From Flavobacterium sediminis (GTDB lineage: Bacteria; Bacteroidota; Bacteroidia; Flavobacteriales; Flavobacteriaceae): a DNA stretch of 64,000 nucleotides. Below are positions 1 through 9,800 of this stretch, piece by piece. Positions within the stretch are counted from its first letter, which is position 1; each line of letters opens with the position of its first letter. Below the pieces are notes generated by a model. The model searched no databases, was not told the DNA's origin, and saw only the letters and a program-made list of their open reading frames with translations. The stretch spans positions 248,001 through 312,000 of the forward strand of contig NZ_CP029463.1 of NCBI RefSeq assembly GCF_003148385.1, given 5' to 3'. A program made the translations under genes and the position numbers.

Positions 1-311
1 AAGTCGGCTTTATTAATGCCTTCATTTTTCAATTTAGCAACAACTTTTGCTTCGGTCGCAATTGAAGCGTGATCGGTTCCCGGAACCCAACAAGCGTTAA
101 GTCCTTTTAAACGAGCACGGCGGATCAACACGTCTTGAATAGTATTATTCAGCATATGCCCCATATGTAACACTCCGGTTACATTAGGTGGCGGAATTAC
201 AATAGTATAAGGAGTTCTGTGGTCAGGCGTTGAATGGAAATAATTATTCTTCATCCAATAGTCGTACCATTTTTGTTCTACATCTTTAGGATTAAATTGT
301 GCAGGAATCAT
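1..311 (-). CDS. valS: Valine--tRNA ligase, N-terminal part (runs off the window)
   Basis: This is the first 103 residues of ValRS, which charges tRNA-Val in the cytoplasm. The reading begins [19 protein letters not shown], as is usual in flavobacterial ValS. The class I signature HMGH lies at residues 49-52 within [15 protein letters not shown], and the [10 protein letters not shown] block follows at about 78-87. The ATG at 309-311 is the only start that fits. The rest of the gene, including the KMSKS loop and the editing domain, lies beyond position 1. The gene stands alone at this end, with a leader of roughly 210 bases if the TACTTTTG box at 529-536 is its promoter. Identification is secure from the sequence; the leader length is inferred. 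Confidence 0.95.
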   Translation of the reverse strand, partial: MIPAQFNPKDVEQKWYDYWMKNNYFHSTPDHRTPYTIVIPPPNVTGVLHMGHMLNNTIQDVLIRRARLKGLNACWVPGTDHASIATEAKVVAKLKNEGINKAD

Positions 312-528
312 ACGTTTATGATATATTTTAAGTATTGATTTTTAATAATTTACAAATTCATTATGATAATTTCTCTTTCCGAGAACTAAGTTTCTTTCAA
401 GTTTAAGATCCATTAAAATACTATCGGAAAGGTCAACTGACACCAAAATCAGACTCGTTCCTTAACAAGGATCGGTTTAAAAGGATTATATAAAATTGAA
501 TTTTGGTACACTTTTTGTAATTTTTATG

Positions 529-536
529 CAAAAGTA
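529..536 (-). promoter_or_regulatory. Probable valS promoter (-7 box TACTTTTG)
   Basis: The reverse complement reads TACTTTTG, an exact match to the Bacteroidota -7 consensus TAnnTTTG. No good -33 TTG element is visible at the usual spacing. It would give a 5' leader of about 210 bases for valS. Confidence 0.45.
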
Positions 537-568
537 AGGATATATGGTAAAATAAAAAAGAGGATTTA

Positions 569-599
569 TTGGTTCTTTAAGTTTATTCGCTTATTTTTA
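569..599 (+). promoter_or_regulatory. Probable promoter of the DUF1573 gene
   Basis: TTGG at 569-572 is followed after 19 bases by TATTTTTA at 592-599, one mismatch from TAnnTTTG. The start codon lies about 20 bases downstream, so the leader would be short. Confidence 0.45.
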
Positions 600-620
600 C
601 CATAACCTATTAATTTTATT

Positions 621-1016
621 ATGATGAAAAAACTACTTGGACTTATTGTTCTATTTCTACTAAGTATCAATGTATTTGCACAAGAAGGTGCTAAGATTGA
701 ATTTAAGACGGAAACCATTAACTACGGAGAAGTAGTTAAAGGGGAAGACAGCGGTGTACGAGAATTTGTTTTTACAAATACAGGTGATGCTCCCTTAGTT
801 ATTAAAAAAGTAAATTCAAGTTGCGGATGTACTGTCGCAGAAAAACCAGACGCTCCTATTATGCCAGGTAAATCAGATAAGATTGTAGTGAAATACAATA
901 TGAATCCGGGACCGATCAGTAAAACGGTTACAGTGGAGACCAATGCAGTAAACAAGCCTAACGGCGTAATTCCGCTAAGAATTAAAGGAACTGTCATCGT
1001 TAAAAAAGATAAATAA
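621..1016 (+). CDS. Secreted DUF1573 domain protein
   Basis: This is a 131-residue exported protein of unknown role. Residues 1-21 form a signal peptide (Lys pair, Leu/Ile-rich core, cut after NVFAQ). The rest is one DUF1573 domain, an immunoglobulin-like fold related to ASPM/SPD-2/Hydin domains, with the family hallmark SSCGCTV around residues 66-72 (Cys68, Cys70). A second ATG follows at 624; either may be used. The gene is monocistronic, with its own promoter and a hairpin terminator directly downstream shared with the convergent protease gene. DUF1573 proteins are abundant in Bacteroidota and usually periplasmic or surface-associated; no substrate can be inferred here. Confidence 0.9.
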   Translation: MMKKLLGLIVLFLLSINVFAQEGAKIEFKTETINYGEVVKGEDSGVREFVFTNTGDAPLVIKKVNSSCGCTVAEKPDAPIMPGKSDKIVVKYNMNPGPISKTVTVETNAVNKPNGVIPLRIKGTVIVKKDK

Positions 1017-1022
1017 ATTAGT

Positions 1023-1048
1023 AAAAAGCCCCGAATGGGGCTTTTTTT
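1023..1048. terminator. Bidirectional hairpin terminator
   Basis: Stem AAAAAGCCCC (1023-1032), loop GAAT, stem GGGGCTTTTT (1037-1046), flanked by A and T runs. It sits between the convergent DUF1573 and protease genes and can serve both; its T run overlaps the stop codon of the minus-strand gene. Confidence 0.85.
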
Positions 1049-2378
1049 ATAATACTTTTTCAAGTCGGAACTCAAATTTTAAATTTTCTCCGTCACGCTC
1101 AACTTCAATTTTTATGTTCTTCCCCTCTTGAGACTGAAAAATCTCTGTTATTTTTTGAATAGACAAATGTTGTGCGCTCCTTCCGTTAAGGCTTACTATT
1201 AAATCCCCGACTTGTAAACCAACTTTTTCTGCCGGTGAATTTTCCCTAATGGAATAAATCTCAAAAATAGGCTTGAGTTTATATGTGTAATTGTATTTAC
1301 GATTAGAGTCTTCAAAAATAAATTCGTTCATATTAACCTTATTCCCGACCGAATTATCATAAACTGTTTCTTTAATCCACTGCGAACCGTTATGTTGAAC
1401 TTCTATCCCTGACATATTGTAATTAAAAGCTTCGTCAAACAAACTATTTTTCTTAAAATAAAAACTTCCGGTCTCATAATTCAGAATCCAGTTAAAACGC
1501 TTTAAAATCTCGCCTCCTAAAGAACCATTCCTACCTTGAAGCCTCTCAAGGTCAGTTAATGAAACCGAATCGGGATATGAAACCAATGCCTCAGAAAACT
1601 TAAATCCTTTAATAAATAATTCATTAACTCGTGACTTCTTTCCTGTAATTTCCCCTGTCAGCCCTCTCCCTAAAATATCCTTGAAAAAACGATGGGTACA
1701 TTTCAACGTATCATTCTCAAAAAGCCAAAGACCGTCTCCTAATCCGGTATCCAAAAGTAATTTGTAGTCTTTTTCATCTTCATGTTCACTTTCTTTTATT
1801 TTGATCTTAATGTAAGGTTTTCCACGTTGAACGACTACTTGTTCACGTTCGTATCTCTTAAGTCTGTTAGTTTTAAACTTCTCTTTAGGAATAACAACTA
1901 TCTTTTCTCTTTGATAATCAATTTCTACCCAATATGCCGTAAAAAATTCGGAACCGATTATACCGTTTATAGGAATTCCTAATTTATCAATAAGTCCTAT
2001 ATTCACATCAGGAACCAAAAGTGTTTCAAAACTAGAGTTTACATAATCTCCGATTGCACATTTATTATTCCTCGATAAATAGGCTTCTATATCTTCACCT
2101 ATACCTATTCCCTTAACTTTCAATTTTTGTAAATTGTAAAAAGTAATTGTATCGTTTTCAGGGAAGGTAAACAGTAAATTTTTCTCAGAACCGGTATCTA
2201 AAATCATATTCAAGGGACTTCCATTTAAAGTACATTTTAAAATGATTAAATTATGTGTATGCTCAAAAGGAATTTTATATTTCTTGTATCTTTTGTCCAA
2301 CTGAAATTGCCCGAATAAACTACTATTCAGGAATACCAAGAAGAAAAAACAATAGCTTATTTTAAAATTCCCCTTCAT
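1047..2378 (-). CDS. Secreted retropepsin-like aspartic protease with C-terminal PDZ domain
   Basis: This 443-residue protein begins with a signal peptide (about 1-23, ending LFGQ). It carries two aspartic protease motifs in one chain: LDTGS at residues 60-64 and LDTGLGDG at 209-216. Each is followed by a hydrophobic-Gly segment (NGIIGSEFF near 138-146 and NGSLGGEIL further on), as in single-chain bilobal aspartyl proteases. A PDZ domain occupies about residues 370-430 (SPAEKVGLQVGDLIVSLNGR). It probably acts in the periplasm or at the surface, with the PDZ domain binding C-terminal peptides. Both catalytic Asp residues are present. It is convergent with the DUF1573 gene and stands alone. The family is known in Bacteroidota, but a specific substrate is not. 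Confidence 0.85.
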   Translation of the reverse strand: MKGNFKISYCFFFLVFLNSSLFGQFQLDKRYKKYKIPFEHTHNLIILKCTLNGSPLNMILDTGSEKNLLFTFPENDTITFYNLQKLKVKGIGIGEDIEAYLSRNNKCAIGDYVNSSFETLLVPDVNIGLIDKLGIPINGIIGSEFFTAYWVEIDYQREKIVVIPKEKFKTNRLKRYEREQVVVQRGKPYIKIKIKESEHEDEKDYKLLLDTGLGDGLWLFENDTLKCTHRFFKDILGRGLTGEITGKKSRVNELFIKGFKFSEALVSYPDSVSLTDLERLQGRNGSLGGEILKRFNWILNYETGSFYFKKNSLFDEAFNYNMSGIEVQHNGSQWIKETVYDNSVGNKVNMNEFIFEDSNRKYNYTYKLKPIFEIYSIRENSPAEKVGLQVGDLIVSLNGRSAQHLSIQKITEIFQSQEGKNIKIEVERDGENLKFEFRLEKVL

Positions 2379-2602
2379 TACTATTTAATTTTCAAAAAGA
2401 TAAAAAAAACTATTTTTTTTATCAATTATTAAATTTAATCATAAAATCGTTTATAATTTAACAAAACAACACTATTTTTTTTATAAAGACTCGATTTTTA
2501 TTTCATAGAATATTTTTCTTTTATATTGATAAACAAAATTTTAGAATTTGTTTTTATTGCAACTAAAAAAAATGCAATTTTGTCGAGTAAAACAAACAAG
2601 TC

Positions 2603-3792
2603 ATGCCAAAAATATCGAACAAAGGAAAACAAATGCCGGAATCCCCTATCAGAAAGTTGGTTCCGTATGCTGAAGCTGCTAAAAAGAGAGGTCATAAAGT
2701 ATATCATCTAAATATCGGGCAACCGGATATCAAGACCCTGAAGTAGCTTTAAATGCTGTAAAAGATGCAGATATCTCTGTTTTGGAGTATTCCCATTCTG
2801 CCGGATTTGAAAGTTATAGAAACAAATTATCACAATATTATAAAAACCAAGGATTACCTGTTGAATCTCAAGACATCATCATTACAACAGGTGGTTCTGA
2901 AGCTTTACTCTTTGCTTTAGGAAGTGTTTTGGATCAAGATGATGAAATTATAATTCCGGAACCTTTTTATGCTAATTATAATGGTTTCGCAACTGCTTCC
3001 GGGGTAAAAGTCGTTCCTGTAATTTCCGGGATTGAAGAAAATTTTGCTTTGCCTCCGATTGAAGCTTTTGAAAAACTAATTACTCCCAGAACTAAGGCTA
3101 TTTTAATTTGCAATCCGGGAAACCCTACCGGTTACTTGTATTCGGAAGAAGAAATTCAAAAATTAGCCGACATCGTAAAAAAACACGATCTATTTTTAAT
3201 AGCTGATGAAGTTTACCGTGAATTTACTTATGACGGATACAAACATTATTCTGTTATGAATGTTCCAGGCTTAGAAGAATATGCTATAATGATCGACTCT
3301 GTTTCTAAAAGATTCAGTATGTGCGGAGCTCGTATCGGTTGTATTGTTTCTAAAAACAAAGAAGTCATGGCTACAGCTATGAAATTTGCTCAAGCCCGTT
3401 TGAGTCCCCCTACTTATGCTCAAATTGCCAGTGAAGCTGCTCTTGATACACCACAAAGTTATTTTGATGAAGTTATCACAGAATATAAGGGCCGTAGAGA
3501 TACTTTAATTAGTGAATTAAATAAAATACCGGGGGTAAAAGTAGCTGTTCCTAAAGGAGCATTTTACTGCATTGCTAAATTACCTGTTAAAAACGCAGAT
3601 AACTTTGCTCAATGGTTACTGGAGAATTATGACTTAAATGGTGAAACTGTCATGGTAGCACCAGCAGCAGGATTTTATTCAACTCCGGGAGTTGGTCTGG
3701 ATGAAGTTCGCATTGCTTATGTATTAAACAAAGAAGATCTAGTAAAATCAGTTCATATCTTAAAAGAAGCTTTGGCTGTATATCCAAACTAA
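2603..3792 (+). CDS. Class I/II PLP-dependent aminotransferase (one apparent frameshift)
   Basis: Read with one repair, this is a 396-residue fold-type I aminotransferase. The first 45 residues (from [18 protein letters not shown] through NIGQPDIKT) are in a different frame from the remainder, which begins [13 protein letters not shown]. The break is at the CCC run 2736-2738: with CCCC the reading joins smoothly. Visible motifs are the N-terminal [27 protein letters not shown], and the PLP lysine in [14 protein letters not shown] (about Lys236). Without repair only 336 residues from 2782 would be made, missing the N-terminal substrate segment. Substrate is uncertain; aspartate or aromatic amino acids are typical for the family. 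A hairpin terminator follows. Confidence 0.85.
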
Positions 3793-3835
3793 TTTTTTCC
3801 AAAAAAACATACTATAATATTTATTAGTTTAAAAT

Positions 3836-3863
3836 AAAAAAACCGCTTAATAGCGGTTTTTTT
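3836..3863. terminator. Bidirectional hairpin terminator
   Basis: A run of seven A plus CCGCT (3836-3847), loop TAAT, then AGCGG plus seven T (3852-3863). It lies between the convergent aminotransferase and giant adhesin genes and is symmetrical enough to stop both. Confidence 0.85.
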
Positions 3864-3883
3864 ATTTTTCTAATTTTATTATT

Positions 3884-6800
3884 TTATCGTTTCAACGAGA
3901 AGTGAGCTTTAAACTCTTTTGCCACACCATTCTCTTGATACTGTAGACTAAACCAGTAGTCTGTTGATGGTAAAGGATGCCCATTGTAAGTCCCATCCCA
4001 TCCTTGACTCTCATTTAATGTACTTATTTGTTTTATCAATTTACCATAACGGTCAAAGATATACAATTTAGCTTCTGCCTGATTTAATCCAACAATATTC
4101 CAAGTATCATGTATTCCGTCTCCATTCGGTGTAAAATACTTAGGATAGTCTATCACCGTTACCGTATCCTGTAAGAAGGTACATCCTTGTGTGTCTACTA
4201 CAGTGATCTGATGTTCTCCCGAACTTACTCCGGTAAACACATTGCTCGATTGTAACGATTCCTCATCCAACTGATACAGGTAATCTCCGTTACTTCCTCC
4301 GGATACCGTTACCACTACCGTTGCACTATCCGTAAAGGCATCCGTTACCGTAGTCACTATATTTGTCGCAGGATTGGTCTCCTCTACTACTACAGTATTG
4401 GAGATCCCTTCACAATTTGTGTCCAGATTCGTTACCACTACATAATAACTCGCTGCCTCTGATACCTCTAATGTTGAATCATTAGATGATGTTGCTACTG
4501 ATACAGGACCACTTCCGGCATCCATAAACCATTCAAACTGATAGTTACCGCCACTGAAGTCTCCTGCATTCAATATCGTGGTCTGATAAACCACACCGCT
4601 TACCTGTTCCACACAAATGGCACTGTTTTCAAGTTCCGGCTCTGGCAATGGGTTCACATAAACCGTAATGTATTTGATCTCGCCCATACAACTACCTAAC
4701 TGTGTCCAGACTTTGTAGATCACATATCCCTGACTATCGCTTGTTGTAAACAACTGATCAGGTATTTCTGCAGGCAATACATTCGTATTACCCGGTAAAG
4801 CTCCTGTTACGCCTACGGCATCCTGTACTTCCCAGTAAACCTCTACACCCGTTATGTTAGGGTAACCTACATAAATATCCAGATCGTCATAAACAATCTC
4901 TCCGCTACAGATCTCAGGTGCTACTGTTGGCTCTAAGATACTGCCCGGTATCGGATTTACCGTTATGGTATCGCTCACGATCACAGGACCTACACAAGTC
5001 CCTAAAACAGGAGTGATCTCAAAGTATACTGTTCCGGACTGCATAGGATCATTCACCGTAAACGGTAATGAGATCGTACTGTCTGTTGTTCCGCTGGTGG
5101 AACCTGTTGTACTCAATCCGCTGGTTTGTGCTACCCAGTTGAAGTCCATACCTGTAGGAAGACCTGAGATATTAACCTCTACCACATCTCCGCTACATAC
5201 AGATACTGAGGCTATGTTAATGTCGATATTTGCCGGATCAGGCATCGGATTTACCTGTATGGTAAATTCTTCTTCTATTCCTGAACAACTACCTCCACTT
5301 AATACCGGTGTAATCTGAACCGTAATGTAACCTACCTCCAATAAATCTTGTAGGTTCACTACCTGGTTGATCGCTACGGTTTCATCTCCGCCTTGTACAT
5401 AAGTGGTATTGTCAATATTCACAATCGTTGCACTCCAATAGTACGACGTTGTATTGTTTAATGTAAAGGAGATATCTGTTGATGTTCCGTTACAGATCTG
5501 ATCGGAATATACCAAATCACTAATAGATGGTGTCGGATTGATCGTTATCGTTACATTATCTCCTAACGGTTGTACACAAGCAGGTGTCGTTAAAGATGTT
5601 ACACTTACTAAAGTGTAAGTCGTATCTACTGTTAAGTCAGGGGTTGCCCAATTCGTATAACTTCCTGACGCATCTAATTGTACCTGATAGGTTGATGCTC
5701 CGTCTGTAAATTCTATTGTTGCATTTGGTGTTCCGCTAAAATCCAAGAACGTTGCTCCGTTTAAACAAACTGCACTGCTTTGCGCACTGATACTTGCTGT
5801 CGGTAAAGGCAATACTGATAATGTACTGCTGTTTCCTACCGTACTTGAACACGTAGTTGAAAGGTTGGTTATCATACTCAACTCCAAGTTTTGATCTACC
5901 GTTACATTAGCTACCGGTACACTTCCTGTCCCTGATGATGATAATGTTACACTACCCGGGGTTCCGTTTAAGGTATACTCTACCTCTGATCCCGGAGTTC
6001 CTGTAATGGTAAAACTACCCGAGGTTCCCTCACATACCGGACCGTCATTAGTCACAGAGGTAATACTTGGCAGAGGATTAACGGTTACCGTACTGTTCTG
6101 ACCGACTACTACCGTACAACCATTATCTATAGATATTATATTTACTACTACATCTGATGTAGCATTGTTAACCGAAATACTACCCTGACCTGATGTATCT
6201 AACTGTACTTGTGTGCTGCTTCCTCCGTCAATTGTATACGCTACATAAGCATTTGCTGTTCCTTCTACATAAAACGTTGCCGTTTCTCCTGAACATATCG
6301 GGCTGTTATTACTGATACTTACAAAAGTAGGACTCGCATTTATAGTTACATTTACTGCTTCCATAGCTGCACAACCATTAACTGAATTCATAATATAATA
6401 TGTGCCGCCGGCATCTATTGCTGTAGGATCGGATACCGCTACCGTTGCTGCTGCATCTTCCCAATAACTCAATGTCCCTATTGTTGTACTGCCGCTAGTT
6501 ACAGCAGGATCCGTTATGTCTACTGTACTTGGTGTACATACCGATGCAGGATCATTCACTACAAAACCAGGAACTGAATTAATTGTCACTGTTACAGGCT
6601 GAATATCACTACAACTACCTAAACTACTCATAATGTAATACGTGCCGCTGACATCTATCGCTGTAGGATCGGATACCACTATCGTTCCGGCTGCATCTTC
6701 CCAGTAACTCAACGTCCCGCCTAAGGTACTACCTGCTGTTACAGCAGGGTCTGTTATGTCTATCGTTGTAGGTGAACATACCGATGCAGGATCCGTAATC

Positions 6801-9800
6801 ACTAAACTTGGCGTTGGATTGATCGTTACCTCTACAGGCTGGATATCGCTACAACTACCTTGCGCATTCATAATATAATATGTTCCACTGATATCTATCG
6901 CTGTCGGATCGGATACTGCTACCGTTGCTGCTGCATCTTCCCAATAACTGAAAGTCCCTAAGTTTGTACTACCGCTGGTTACAGCAGGATCCGTTATGTC
7001 TACTGTATTAGGCGAACATACCGCTGAAGGATCTGTAATCACTAAACTTGGCGTCGCATTGATCGTCACTACTACAGGCTGAATATCACTACAACTACCT
7101 AAACTACTCATAATGTAATACGTGCCGCTGACATCTATCGCTGTAGGATCGGATACCGCTATCGTTCCGGCTGCATCTTCCCAGTAACTCAACGTCCCGC
7201 CTAAGGTACTACCTGCTGTTACAGCAGGGTCTGTTATGTCTATCGTTGTAGGTGAACATACCGATGCAGGATCCGTAATCACTAAACTTGGCGTTGGATT
7301 GATCGTTACCTCTACAGGCTGAATATCACTACAACTACCTTGCGCATTCATAATATAATATGTTCCACTGATATCTATCGCTGTCGGATCGGATACTGCT
7401 ACCGTTGCTGCTGCATCTTCCCAATAACTGAAAGTCCCTAAGTTTGTACTACCGCTGGTTACAGCAGGATCCGTTATGTCTACTGTATTAGGTGAACATA
7501 CCGATGCAGGATCTGTGATCACTAAACTTGGCGTCGCATTGATCGTCACTACTACAGGCTGAATATCACTACAACTACCTAAACTACTCATAATGTAATA
7601 CGTGCCGCTGACATCTATCGCTGTAGGATCGGATACCGCTATCGTTCCGGCTGCATCTTCCCAGTAACTCAACGTCCCGCCTAAGGTACTACCTGCTGTT
7701 ACAGCAGGGTCTGTTATGTCTATCGTAGTAGGTGAACATACCGATGCAGGATCCGTAATCACTAAACTTGGCGTTGGATTGATCGTTACCTCTACAGGCT
7801 GAATATCACTACAACTACCTTGCGCATTCATAATATAATATGTTCCACTGATATCTATCGCTGTCGGATCGGATACTGCTACCGTTGCTGCTGCATCTTC
7901 CCAATAACTGAAAGTCCCTAAGTTTGTACTACCGCTGGTTACAGCAGGATCCGTTATGTCTACTGTATTAGGTGAACATACCGATGCAGGATCTGTGATC
8001 ACTAAACTTGGCGTCGCATTGATCGTCACTACTACAGGCTGAATATCACTACAACTACCTAAACTACTCATAATGTAATACGTGCCGCTGACATCTATCG
8101 CTGTAGGATCGGATACCGCTATCGTTCCGGCTGCATCTTCCCAGTAACTCAACGTCCCGCCTAAGGTACTACCTGCTGTTACAGCAGGGTCTGTTATGTC
8201 TATCGTAGTAGGTGAACATACCGATGCAGGATCCGTAATCACTAAACTTGGCGTTGGATTGATCGTTACCGCTACAGGCTGGATATCACTACAACTACCT
8301 ACTGTTGTGCTTATATAATAAGTACCACTGACATCTATTGCTGTCGGATCGGATACTGCTACCGTTGCCGCTGCATCTTCCCAATAATCAAATGTCCCTG
8401 TATTGCTACTACCGGCCGTAACGGAAGGATCTGTTATGTCTACTGTATTAGGCGAACATACCGCTGAAGGATCTGTGATCACTATAGACGGAACTCCCAA
8501 AACATTTAACTCAAAAGTCGTCGTACCGTAATCTCCTGTAGCATTTTCCTCTAATCGAACGTAAATCGTCTGGGGATTACTCGTATTGAGATAGGCATTG
8601 AAAGGTGTCGCTAAATCTATAGTTCCGTCATCGGCTCCGGCCTGCGTCGTATGGTACGTTATCGTATAATCAGATGCAGGTGTATACGACCCTAATACTG
8701 TAGCGTCTTGCTGCGTTAAATCAAATGACTCTACTCCGTCTCCGTCTAAATCACATAAATATAAATCAGAAGGCTGTGTTGCGGTAACACAAGTACTTAA
8801 ATTAATTGTAAAATATTCGTCTGCATTAGCACAACTTGGATTTCCTGCATTTTCAACTCTGACATAAATCTCAGTTGAAGCAGCCGTTGGCATAAAAGCA
8901 CCCGGATTTTGAATATAGTTAGAGGTACCTCCCCAACATTCAAAGACATCCAGATAAAAATAAACGACATAATTCGATGGATCATTCGGAGCCACGATTG
9001 CAGAAATCTGAGAATTCAAATCAAAAGGGCCGCACCCCGACATATCGCTTGGTGTATTTAAAACCGGAGGTGACGAGAAAACAACATCTACACTATCTGT
9101 AGCTACATCGGAACATCCCGGACGAACTACTTCAACACTCCAGGTTCCTGATTGACAAACCTGTAATGTATTTACATTCGTTGATTGGTAAAATACCGTA
9201 TCTAAATACCAAGAATACGTTGGTGTACCTGCTTGCGTAGGAGCTTGGTTAAACTCTGCCGTTAAGGTATAACAACTAACATTAGTAGTACAAAAATACT
9301 GGTCAGCGCCTAAATCAACACCACACACTATATCACAATCAGTAGATCCTGCTCCGGATTGTCCTTGATTTGTTTGATTTAACTCTATATATCCTGAATT
9401 ATTAGAATAATTAGTTACTAATAAAACATAAAATTCTCCCGCTATTCCGTTAGGAATTGAAATTGTTTCAGTTGCAGCAGCAGAATAACTACAATCGACA
9501 ATATTATCTACTGTCGCTCCCGGACTATAATCGTACAAATCGACACAATTAGGTCCTGTAAAAGGTCCCCAAAGAATAAAATCGACATCTTGATTATTGT
9601 AATTAGGTGCATTATTCCCTTGATTTAAAGTAAACTCCAAATTTCCGGATTCCGATATTTGGAAATAAAACCAAGCCGGATTAGGTGTAGTACCTAAACA
9701 TCCTGGCCCTCCGAAAGAAGGAACTCCTGTTGTATTAGGAAAAGGGGCCACATTACCAGAACATATAGGATCTGCAGCATCACAAGTCGGAGACTGAGAA

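Larger units (their letters stand above)
312..620. other. Intergenic region between divergent valS and DUF1573 gene
   Basis: About 309 bases hold no convincing gene. Both genes point outward, so this stretch carries both promoters. A perfect TACTTTTG -7 box for valS lies at 529-536 on the minus strand, and a TTGG/TATTTTTA pair for the DUF1573 gene at 569-599. An 8-base perfect inverted repeat (375-382 with 424-431) lies inside the likely valS leader and could form a stem with a 41-base loop. No tRNA or known riboswitch was recognised. Confidence 0.6.

Noticed and set aside
722..1075. 117-residue minus-strand ORF over the DUF1573 gene
   Set aside because: It is antisense to a clear signal-peptide protein and covers the terminator; composition is that of a shadow frame.
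2498..2711. Two short opposing ORFs upstream of the aminotransferase
   Set aside because: They lie in an AT-rich spacer and overlap the true N-terminus of the aminotransferase (from 2603) in other frames.
4965..5318. 117-residue plus-strand ORF inside the adhesin gene
   Set aside because: Antisense to a coding frame with clear domains; no promoter or motif of its own.
6329..8488. Regular direct repeats resembling a CRISPR-like or satellite array
   Set aside because: The period is 240 bp, there are no unique spacers, and the whole array is one open frame within the adhesin gene.
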